Under the pieces are notes generated by a model that worked only from the letters and a program-made list of their open reading frames with translations, was not told the origin of the DNA and ran no database searches. Shown here in pieces: positions 1-8,624 of a DNA stretch of 12,500 bases. Every line of letters begins with the position of its first letter. The stretch's first letter is position 1. The translations under genes and the position numbers were made by a program. The stretch comes from Chrysomallon squamiferum (lineage: Eukaryota > Mollusca > Gastropoda > Neomphalida > Peltospiridae): NCBI GenBank assembly GCA_012295275.1, contig CM022668.1, positions 16,368,391 through 16,380,890 of the forward strand, in the 5' to 3' direction.

Positions 1-1
1 C

Positions 2-176
2 ATTACACATTTTATATGTGTATATATTATATGCACGTAAGTGTCAGAACTTTATATATGTACACATTACAAATATTACACATTTTATATGTGTATATAA
101 TATGTGCACGTAAGTGTCAGAACTTTATATATGTACACATTACAAATATTACACATTTTATATGTGTATATAATAT
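2..176. repeat. 73-bp tandem repeat, about 2.4 copies
   Basis: The motif ATTACACATTTTATATGTG begins at positions 2, 75 and 148, so the period is exactly 73 bp. The first two copies are nearly identical and differ mainly in the TATATTATATGCACG versus TATAATATGTGCACG stretch. Each copy also carries GCACGTAAGTGTCAGAAC followed by TTTATATATGTACACATTAC. The third copy stops partway, near 176. A frame from ATG 16 runs through the array for 77 codons, but it consists only of this AT-rich repeat and is not treated as a gene. Confidence 0.9.
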
Positions 177-830
177 ATTACAACTTTACATATGCAGCAT
201 TTTAAATGTCATACGTTTCTATTATACAAATTTCATAATGTGTTTATAATAATAATATTGCAACTTCGTATGTTCACGTAATATATATATCAGTTTAACA
301 AATTCTTAAATATAAATACACTGTATTATAAATTTATATGTGCACGTCATTTTTACAAATTTATATATGTAATACAAATTTTATAATATGTAAACGTATA
401 TGTACATAAGGATATTACAACTTTATGTGAGCTTGTAATTTGTACAACTGTGTAATGTATTAGACACTTTTTGTAGAGTGTATGCATAAAAATGTATTAG
501 AGCTCTATATGTGCATAGAAATTTCACAACTTTTTTATATGTATTTGAATACAATTTCTATAAATTTATATATCTGTCGGTATTAATAATTTGAATGTAG
601 CTCTGATACAATTTATGTGTATATGGATGATACAACTTCAAAATCATGTAACTAGTATCATATATCATAGCTAGCTTCATGCAGTGTATGTTAATATTAT
701 AATTCAATGTATATATTACGTATTTACGGTTCGGTGTGTGTGTGTATGTGTAAATAAATAAATATATATATATTGTCTTTGTTCTGTGCTGTACATTTAA
801 ACTGTGTACACTATCTTGTGTAAATTACGT
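177..830. repeat. AT-rich region with decayed relics of the 73-bp repeat
   Basis: Fragments of the 73-bp unit recur here in degraded form. Examples are ATTGCAACTTCGTATGTTCACGTAA near 258 (in part), TTTATATGTGCACGTCA near 332, ATTACAACTTTATGTGAGC near 414 and CTCTATATGTGCATAG near 502. Similarity falls rightward. A short (GT)n/(AAAT)n/(TA)n patch lies at about 734-772. No gene is visible. The pattern suggests an old tandem array of which only the left end remains homogeneous. This reading is an inference from recurring words, not an alignment. Confidence 0.5.
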
Positions 831-912
831 CGTCACACGTATGTAATAATTTTGAATTGTGAACAGACATTTCAGTGACACTGCTGTTTGTGTGAACGGA
901 GAAACGTTGACG

Positions 913-922
913 GACACGTGTC
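913..922. promoter_or_regulatory. Palindromic E-box GACACGTGTC
   Basis: A perfect 10-bp palindrome contains the canonical E-box CACGTG (915-920), the core bound by bHLH and bHLH-Zip factors of the MYC/MAX, USF and CLOCK type. It lies in a short GC-richer unique stretch (about 890-950) immediately left of the 30-bp minisatellite. A six-base core is expected by chance every few kilobases, so function is uncertain. Confidence 0.25.
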
Positions 923-950
923 GGGGAACTGTCCGTGATTTTGTCGATAA

Positions 951-2010
951 ACAGCTTGGTGAGTAGTATGACACTAGATTTTAGTTTGGTGAGTAGTGTG
1001 ACACTAGATTATAGTTTGGTGAGTAGTGTGACACTAGATTATAGTTTGGTGAATAGTATGACATTAGATTTTAGCTTGGTGAGTAGTGTGACACTAGATT
1101 ACAGCTTGGTGAGTAGTGTGACACTAGATTACAGCTTGGTGAGCAGTATGACATTAGATTACAGCTTGGTGAGTAGTATGACACTAGATTATAGCTTGGT
1201 GAGTAGTATGGCACTAGATTATAGCTTGGTGAGTAGTATGACACTAGATTACAGCTTGGTTAGTAGTATGACACTATATTACAGCTTGGTGAGTAGTGTG
1301 ACACTAGATTACAGCTGGGTGAGTAGTGTGACACTAGATTACAGCTTGGTGAGTAGTGTGACACTAGATTACAGCTTGGTGAGTAGTGTGACACTAGATT
1401 ACAGCTTGGTGAGTAGTGTGACACTAGATTACAGCTTGGTGAGTAGTGTGACACTAGATTTTAGTTTGGTAAGTAGTGTGACACTAGATTATAGTTTGGT
1501 GAGTAGTATGACATTAGATTATAGCTTGGTGAGTAGTATGACACTAGATTATAGCTTGGTGAGTAGTGTGACACTAGATTATAGTTTGGTGAGTAGTATG
1601 ACACTAGATTATAGCATGGTGAGTAGTATGGCACTAGATTATAGCTTGGTGAGTAGTATGACACTAGATTACAGCTTGGTTAGTGGTGTGACACTAGATT
1701 TTAGTTTGGTGAGTATAGGGACACTAGATTACAGCTTGGTGAGTAGTGTGACACTAGATTACGGCTTGGTGAGTAGTATGACACTAGATTATAGCTTGGT
1801 GAGTAGTATGGCACTAGATTACAGCTTGGTGAGTAGTATGACACTAGATTATAGCTTGGTGAGTAGTGTCGCACTAGATTATAGCTTGGTGAGTAGTATG
1901 ACACTAGATTTTAGTTTGGTAAGTAGTATGGCACTAGATTTTAGTTTGGTGAGTAGTATGACACTAGATTATAGCTTGGTGAGTAGTATGACACTAGATT
2001 ATAGTTTGTA
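951..2010. repeat. Minisatellite A: 35 units of exactly 30 bp
   Basis: A 10-bp partial unit (951-960) is followed by 35 complete units starting at 961 and stepping by 30 with no indels. The unit core is TTGGTGAGTAGTGTGACACT followed by AGATTACAGC. Most differences are transitions: GTG/ATG, ACA/GCA, CTA/TTA, TAC/TAT and AGC/AGT, plus a TAT/TTT variant usually linked to AGT. Units 1321-1440 are four identical copies in a row, a sign of recent local amplification. One plus-strand frame is open throughout and reads as the decapeptide SLVSSMTLDY. That frame opens with GTG at 935, and its first ATG (968) is inside the first unit, so there is no independent start codon. Translation is possible only if an upstream exon supplies one. 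Confidence 0.97.
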
Positions 2011-2150
2011 AAGTGTGAATAGTGAACAATATAATATATCAGATTATTGTCTATATATATTTTTGTCTGTCTGTCGTTAGATGTCTACACATTCACGAAT
2101 GTGAGTGTGTCTATATATGTGCTTATTTATTTATTTATTTATTTTCACAG

Positions 2151-2231
2151 AAAATATGCCTATGTCGTGCCCTCTCAGCTTACAGGTGATAGAAACGAAG
2201 TGTCCATTAGCTGTCAGAATTCAAAGCAGCT
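2151..2231 (+). other. Candidate 81-bp internal exon
   Basis: A T-rich tract of TTTA repeats ends in TTTTCACAG at 2150, a good 3' splice site. At 2232 the sequence GTAAGTAT is a perfect intronic donor, although the exonic bases before it (GCT) are not the usual AG. The enclosed 81 bp has more even base use than its surroundings. Two frames are open across it. One reads KYAYVVPSQLTGDRNEVSIS (codons from 2152) and the other starts near MPMSCPLSLQVIETKCP (2155 onward). The first has a Y-x-x-V-P-x-x-L pattern faintly like the opening strand of alpha-2-macroglobulin/complement-type MG1 domains, but it is far too short to assign. The second frame would join in phase to the acceptor at 2537. No neighbouring exon is proven, so a chance splice-site pair remains possible. 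Confidence 0.2.
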
Positions 2232-2536
2232 GTAAGTATTAGAGAAAGATATGAGAAACACTTCACAGAATGCTGTCATGTTACATTACAGATATTATAT
2301 GAATTACCTGTTATATATGAGAAATTGCGAATAAGTGTATTTGTATATATGTCTGTGTGTGTGTGTCTGTGTGTGTATATGTGCGTAGGTGTGTGTGTGT
2401 GAATGAGTGAGCGAGAGAGAGAGACAGAACATGTGGTATTGTTTAGAAAGGTGTACTGGCTAGAACGGATTGTATATTTAAAGTTAAATGATAATAACGG
2501 TTTACTAAGTAAAATGTATGTTTGTTTTTGTTACAG

Positions 2537-2613
2537 CAACTGCTAAGATGGTAGTAAGTTTCCTCTGTTTGTCTGCTTCTGTTGTGTTCGGTCTTCACAG
2601 CATCATTTTCTAA
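2537..2613 (+). other. Candidate exon start with a 21-codon signal-like ORF
   Basis: TTTGTTTTTGTTACAG ends at 2536 and is a strong acceptor-like sequence. Just inside, ATG 2548 has a favourable context (AAG before it and G after it) and opens 21 codons reading MVVSFLCLSASVVFG and then LHSIIF, stopping at 2611-2613. The product is hydrophobic and resembles a secretory signal peptide. A donor-like GTAAGTT at 2554 and a second acceptor-like TCTTCACAG ending at 2600 allow other splicing choices. A real first coding exon would need a downstream donor in frame, and none is clear. This is a weak candidate; it could be chance. Confidence 0.15.
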
Positions 2614-2682
2614 TATTAAGTAAAGTAAGAATTTTGTTCATATTTAACTTTATCCACTATACTTCTTACCTATTAATATCTT

Positions 2683-3410
<728 letters not shown>

Positions 3411-3478
3411 TCTCTCTCTCTCTCTCCCTCTTTATCTTTCTATCTCTCTCTCTGCCTCTCCCTTTCTCTCGTTCTCTC
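3411..3478. repeat. Imperfect CT-rich microsatellite
   Basis: A run of CT dinucleotides with interruptions (CCCTCTTTATCTTTC, CTGCCTCTCCC). It looks like an older, decayed counterpart of the pure (CT)90 tract about 600 bp to the left. Confidence 0.85.
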
Positions 3479-3951
3479 GGAATTTCTCACTTAGTCAGTC
3501 TCAGACGTTCTGTAACTCACAAAGTCCAAATCCCCTGTAGAAATGCACAGATTAATTTTATTATATATAGACTAATCTTTATTTATTTTATAGTAATATA
3601 AAACTTTTATTTTTATAGTAATATGAAATATAAACTTTAGAGTAATATTTATTTCCACGTATATTCGTTTGCTGTATTGCTTCAGTGACAATAAAATATT
3701 CCCAACAATGTTTATTTGGAGAAGCGAGTTTGCCTTTAACGAAAATAATCAGTTTTATAATGTAAAATGTTTTACTGATACAGTTTTACTTTGTCTAATA
3801 AATATATACTGCTACTTTGTTGTTGTTTGTTTTGTATTTATTAGAAGATAACTAAAAATACAGCAACTGTCTTATAAATAAATGTTAGTCCACAACTGCT
3901 CAATCTTATTACCACTACTGCTGCTGTTGCTACTATTATTACAACTACTAG
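3479..3951. other. AT-rich spacer with no recognised gene
   Basis: Short repeated words such as TTTATAGTAATAT (about 3588 and 3614) recur, but nothing resembles a gene. A 60-codon frame at 3669-3851 begins with TTG and has no protein-family features. A CTGCTGCTGTTGC patch near 3918 introduces the trinucleotide repeats that follow. Confidence 0.5.
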
Positions 3952-3989
<38 letters not shown>

Positions 3990-4048
3990 ATTATTTATTT
4001 TTATTTATTTATTTTAAACAACAATAAAAAAAAAAAAAAAAAAAAAAA
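3952..4048. repeat. Compound (TAC)12, (TTTA)n and A23 tract
   Basis: A perfect TAC/ACT trinucleotide run (3952-3988) is followed by TTATTTAT repeats (to about 4014). Then comes ACAACAATA leading into an uninterrupted A run at 4026-4048. An AATAAA-like string directly before an A run could mark the 3' end of an old retroposed sequence, but no retroposon body is recognised to the left. Confidence 0.9.
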
Positions 4049-4202
4049 CTAAAAGCCAGTTGGGACATTAATAACTGAGACAAAAGATTTGAACAGATAT
4101 CACAGGACATATACAACATTTGACAATATAATTTGGTCAGTTTTTACTGCACTGTATCTCAATTTCCTATTTTTAACGATTGGTTACCTTCTTGACTACG
4201 TA

Positions 4203-4442
4203 TCAGACCAATTTAAATTGCTTTGTGAAAACATCTGAATAGTAATGACATTCGTCTGATAGAGTTATATCAGAATATGTCCCATTTGTTTTACAAATCG
4301 CAAGGTATCGATTAAGCAAAACCATACAATAATTGAGGGTAGAGTTATGTCCCTTTGAATTTAGCCGTTCCATTAGAAAACTTTTGAATTCAAGGGATTT
4401 TTTTTCCATTCGCTTTCCCAGAAAACATATCTTATGATTCAT
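4203..4442 (-). CDS. Possible small ORF, 79 codons, function unknown
   Basis: On the minus strand a true ATG (4442-4440) in the strong context ACCATGA opens 79 codons ending in TGA at 4205-4203. The peptide starts MNHKICFLGKRMEKKSLEF. It is mixed in composition, basic at the N-terminus and not repeat-derived. It has two potential N-glycosylation sequons (NST near residue 33 and NGT near 53) but no signal peptide. Residues 45-50, RYLAIC, echo the end of TM3 in rhodopsin-type receptors, yet no membrane segments surround them. A frame of this length can arise by chance. It could also be a transposon remnant or an exon piece. No family is recognised. Confidence 0.15.
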   Translation of the reverse strand: MNHKICFLGKRMEKKSLEFKSFLMERLNSKGHNSTLNYCMVLLNRYLAICKTNGTYSDITLSDECHYYSDVFTKQFKLV

Positions 4443-4478
4443 GGTAAGTCAGTTTTGGAGTAAGGTTTGAACGGGAAA

Positions 4479-4516
4479 TAGCTCAATGGGTGTACGAAGG
4501 GGATTGGTTCTGTTGT
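4479..4516 (+). other. Weak tRNA-promoter-like A/B box pair
   Basis: TAGCTCAATGG at 4479-4489 fits the RNA polymerase III A box (TRGYNNARNNG). GGTTCTGTTGT at 4506-4516 only partly fits a B box (GGTTCRANTCC). The 27-bp spacing of the two starts is shorter than in a normal tRNA or tRNA-derived SINE. A broken SINE head is possible, but no cloverleaf can be drawn with confidence. Confidence 0.12.
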
Positions 4517-4547
4517 ATGTTAAAACTGAAGCCAATTTTCTAATCAC

Positions 4548-4567
4548 TGACCTCTGACCTTTGACCC
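4548..4567 (-). promoter_or_regulatory. Triple DR1 nuclear-receptor half-site
   Basis: On the minus strand the sequence is GGGTCA, A, AGGTCA, G, AGGTCA: three nuclear-receptor half-sites spaced by one base. Two overlapping DR1 elements result, the spacing preferred by RXR heterodimers, HNF4 and COUP-TF type receptors. Two half-sites match AGGTCA perfectly and the third differs in one base (GGGTCA). Binding is an inference from the known consensus. No promoter is identified nearby. Confidence 0.4.
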
Positions 4568-4872
4568 ATCTTTTTTTTCAGAATCAAAACAGGTAGCATC
4601 GACTTTAAATAAACCTGAAGTAGGCTGAATGCTCTGGGATTACCTACTCAGTAATTTCAATTCCAGTGTGATGTTTTTGTCAGTAAATTTAAACTGAAAA
4701 GAGACGCGACAGTATTGATGTTGTGTTCGCGTGTTTAAGAACAAATCAATGCTATTGTGTGACTAGTCACTTCCTGTGACAGAGTAACAGACACTTGTAG
4801 CCATGTCAAACGAGATAATTATTCTACTTAGTTCACCAAGACACGAAGATATTGAAGTGGGACTGTCGATAG

Positions 4873-5275
<403 letters not shown>

Positions 5276-5567
5276 GAGAATGGAAGGATGGACGATGAAT
5301 ACAAACACATATTCCGAGAGATTTGATTTGTCTATTCCGAGAGATTTGATTTGTCTATCCGTCTGCGTGCCTAAATAGGTAAAAAAAAATAGATATGCAG
5401 ACAGATAAACATATATAGAGACAGACAAACACTCACAGGTAGATAGATGAAAAGATAGAGAGATGGGATGAAGAAAAAGTAATTCGAGATGGTAAGAGAA
5501 AAACAAAAGAAAGGAAAATATACAACTAAATTATGTTAAGAAATGTACTCTACAGACCATCCCAGAA
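5276..5567. other. Short spacer with a 23-bp tandem duplication
   Basis: The 23-bp segment starting ATTCCGAGAGATTTG occurs perfectly twice, at 5311-5333 and 5334-5356, and the following ATCCG looks like the start of a degraded third copy. The rest is A-rich with GATA-type words (AGATAGATGAAAAGATAG). No gene is seen before minisatellite B begins at 5568. Confidence 0.8.
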
Positions 5568-6907
5568 TGTGACTGCAGTGTTTCAGATATGACGTACTGT
5601 GACTGCAATGTTTCAGATATGACGTACTGTGACTGCAATGTTTCAGATATGACGTACTGTGACTGCAGTGTTTCAGATATTACGTACTGTGACTGCAGTG
5701 TTTCAGATATGACGTACAGTGACTGCAATGTTTCAGATATGACGTACTGTGACTGCAATGTTTCAGATCTGACGTACTGTGACTGCAGTGTTTCAGATAT
5801 GACGTACAGTGACTGCAATGTTTCAGATATTACGTATTGTGACTGCAATGTTTCAGATATGACGTACTGTGACTGCAGTGTTTCAGATATGACGTACTGT
5901 GACTGCAATGCTTCAGATATTACGTATTGTGACTGCAGTGTTTCAGATATGACGTACTGTGACTGCAGTGTTTCAGATATGACGTACTATGAGTGCAATG
6001 TTTCAGATATTACGTATTGTGACTGCAATGTTTCAGATATCACGTACTGTGACTGCAATGTTTCAGATCTGACGTACTGTGACTGCAGTGTTTCAGATAT
6101 GACGTACAGTGACTGCAATGTTTCAGATATTACGTATTGTGACTGCAATGTTTCACTATTGCTGCAGTGTTTCAGATATGACGTACTGTGACTGCAGTGT
6201 TTCAGATATGACGTACTGTGACTGCAATGCTTCAGATATTACGTATTGTGACTGCAGTGCTTCAGATATGACGTACAGTGACTGCAGTGTTTCAGATAAG
6301 ACGTACTATGAGTGCAATGTTTCAGATATTACGTATTGTGACCTCAGTGTTTCAGATATGACGTACAGTGACTGCAATGTTTCAGATATGACGTACTGTG
6401 ACTGCAGTGTTTCAGATATTACGTACTGTGACTGCAGTGTTTCAGATATGACGTACAGTGACTGCAATGTTTCAGATATGACGTACTGTGACTGCAATGT
6501 TTCAGATCTGACGTACTGTGACTGCAGTGTTTCAGATATGACGTACAGTGACTGCAATGTTTCAGATATTACGTATTGTGACTGCAATGTTTCAGATATT
6601 ACGTATTGTGACTGGAGTGTTTCAGATATGACGTACTGTGACTGCAATGTTTCAGATATGACGTATGTGACTGCAATGCTTCAGATATTACGTATTGTGA
6701 CTGCAGTGTTTCAGATATGACGTACTGTGACTGCAGTGTTTCAGATATGACGTACTATGACTGCAGTGTTTCAGATATGACGTACAGTGACTGCAATGTT
6801 TCAGATATGACGTACTATGACTGCAATGCTTCAGATATTACGTATTGTGACTGCAGTGTTTCAGATATGACGTACTGTGACTGCAGTGTTTCAGATATGA
6901 CGTACTG
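5568..6907. repeat. Minisatellite B: about 43 units of 30 bp
   Basis: A partial unit (5568-5580) is followed by 19 full units (5581-6150), a 19-bp truncated unit (6151-6169), 24 further units (one of 29 bp at 6650-6678) and a final partial unit (6889-6907). The core reads TTTCAGATATGACGTACTGT followed by GACTGCAATG. Main variants are ATG/ATT/CTG before ACGTA, CTGT/CAGT/TTGT after it, and GCAATG/GCAGTG. A seven-unit block is duplicated without change (5641-5850 and 6380-6589). Frames are open on both strands as decapeptides (plus: TYCDCNVSDM; minus: QSQYVISETL). The truncated and 29-bp units shift the frame, which argues against selection for coding. Confidence 0.97.
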
Positions 6908-7538
6908 GGTAATGTAGAAAGGAAGTGCACTTTCACTTGTTTACAAATACTTATTTACGTGTGAATAGCAGCTAAAAAATATAGTCATTTCAGAATTGAA
7001 ATCATAAAGAGATATAACATTTGTTTAAAAAGTTTAACTACGTTATTATTTACTGAACTGAGAAAAAGTATTTTGTATGAATATTATTCAATCAAAAGTC
7101 TTCTGATTAACTTATCAGTGCTACAGACCTACGTATACGTTTACAAGAAAGTAAAGGAGATCAAAATTTACTTTAGGAAAACTGTAAGATTTCTGCATAT
7201 GTTATAGAGCTATTTACTTTAAATTGTTTCTGTCTCAATATCAGACATTGCAGTAGTTGTTATCAATGTGTAACAAGAGGACAAGTGACTACGACTACTA
7301 TAAAGTGATGATGTGTTAACAGTGTCTGACGTCGGGCTCTTACTTTGATTATGGAAATGAGGCGCGTTCTGTACACATCTGACATTACCACAGTGAGATT
7401 AGGTATTTGTATGTAAACAGAATTAACGACTCAAACAGCTAAATGGAAACAGAACTAACTGCCTTGGTGCACCGAGATTAGAAAAGGGGAATGGTTTCTA
7501 TGTTTAAATACACAGACCAGAATGCAGATGAATACAAA

Positions 7539-7541
<3 letters not shown>
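6908..7541. other. Unique sequence, no gene recognised
   Basis: No ORF above 60 codons, repeat or RNA gene is visible. A near-complete CRE (TGACGTCG, 7327-7334) lies in a slightly GC-richer patch around 7320-7380. The left end directly abuts minisatellite B. Confidence 0.5.
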
Positions 7542-7574
<33 letters not shown>

Positions 7575-7727
7575 AGAAAAAGAAGAAGATGAAAAGAAAC
7601 ATATGACTATGGAAATATTTACTTCATTCTTTCCTGAATGTTGAACTATAATTTTTTTTTTTTTTTACATTAAAAATTAGATAAAAAATAAAAAAATAAA
7701 TAAATAGATAAATAAATAATTAAAGAA

Positions 7728-7790
<63 letters not shown>
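7542..7790. repeat. Simple-repeat cluster: T28, T15, (AAAT)n and (AAT)21
   Basis: T runs occupy 7542-7569 and 7652-7666. They are separated by an AAGAAG-rich patch (about 7571-7600) and a short unique piece. AAAT-type repeats (about 7685-7720) then lead into a perfect (AAT)21 run at 7728-7790. T runs on the plus strand could be the A tails of minus-strand retroposons, but no body is recognised on the right. Confidence 0.9.
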
Positions 7791-7791
<1 letters not shown>

Positions 7792-8561
7792 GTATTTTTA
7801 ATACAAATACCACTAAGTCATATACCTATTCAAACGAATGTTATTACAAAACTAAATAAATAAATTCGGGGGATGTTAGGACAGTTCTGAGTTTGCAGTT
7901 GAACGTTGATGTAGATGGCTGCGGGATCTAACCCCCTCGGAGCAATTTCTGTTACTTACGCCCAGTTCTGTGCTACACAATTTCTTCATCAAAGCCGTGT
8001 TTTGTCCTTTTAACATATTTCTTCCTGGTAACAAAAGAAAAAACTCACTACTGCATTGCGTCAGCCATCGTAATATATATTTATATTACGAATAGCCGCA
8101 TTTAGTAACGTTAATTAAAAGTGTAAGTCTGGTGATAAATAAAACATGTTTTTTTTTTCTGTTCTCGCTGTCAGTGGGCGAAAGATTACAGCAGCACTTT
8201 GTCGTCTTCTCGCTAAAACTGGAACAAATTAAACATGGATCACAGCAACAATCAGCGATTGTTTAAACTTCTTCCTCGACAATAATAATTTATAATTTTC
8301 TAAAACCTTTCGAAATATTTCGTTCCCAAAGATTTCAAAACACAGGATAAAGAAAACAACAGGAGATATTGTTTACAGCGCTGGTTAGTGCAACAGGCTG
8401 TGAGTTGAATGGGGCGCGTATAAAATTACTTTTTGAAAGATAAAGTGAATAGCTGTAGTGATCCACGTTGTGAACATCATCATCATCATCATCAACATCA
8501 TTATAATGAGAATGTGAATTTTTAATTTTATAAGATGAACAATATGTTAACGACAACAACA

Positions 8562-8562
<1 letters not shown>
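7791..8562. other. Unique sequence with a small hairpin and a (CAT)n run
   Basis: A GC-richer patch lies at about 7866-7975. A perfect 10-bp inverted repeat with a 4-bp loop (8069-8092) and a short (CAT)n run (about 8475-8495) are present. A 159-codon minus-strand frame (8335-8814) starts with TTG and is largely poly-Leu, poly-Asn and poly-Asp from trinucleotide repeats, so it is not called. No gene is supported. Confidence 0.5.
8069..8092. other. Perfect hairpin, 10-bp stem and TATT loop
   Basis: TCGTAATATA (8069-8078) and TATATTACGA (8083-8092) are exact reverse complements separated by TATT. The stem is AT-rich. It does not match a known terminator or transposon end by eye. Confidence 0.6.

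Positions 8563-8623
<61 letters not shown>
8563..8623. repeat. (TAA)20 microsatellite
   Basis: A perfect TAA/AAT trinucleotide run of 61 bp follows GACAACAACAG and ends in ATATTATTGTTATT. It is the same motif as the run at 7728-7790, about 840 bp to the left. Confidence 0.97.

Positions 8624-8624
<1 letters not shown>

Noticed and set aside
16-249. 77-codon ORF at the left edge
   Set aside because: It is the translation of the AT-rich 73-bp repeat and its relics.
935-2011. 358-codon frame through minisatellite A as a gene
   Set aside because: It begins with GTG, has no ATG before the repeat, and is entirely the decapeptide repeat; unit length alone explains the openness.
3952-4048. LINE or SINE 3' end at the A23 run
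   Set aside because: No retroposon body, reverse-transcriptase frame or target-site duplication is recognisable; treated as a compound simple repeat.
4290-4310. GPCR-like RYLAIC string in the minus-strand ORF
   Set aside because: There are no flanking transmembrane segments and the ORF is only 79 codons; a six-residue match is not evidence of a receptor.
5589-6720. Two overlapping 200-codon frames through minisatellite B as genes
   Set aside because: They are repeat translations in two phases, the frame being shifted by the truncated unit at 6151; the opposite strand is equally open.
8377-8420. tRNA-derived SINE around TGGTTAGTGCAACAGG
   Set aside because: The would-be B box (GAGTTGAATGG) is a poor match and no cloverleaf or A-rich tail follows.
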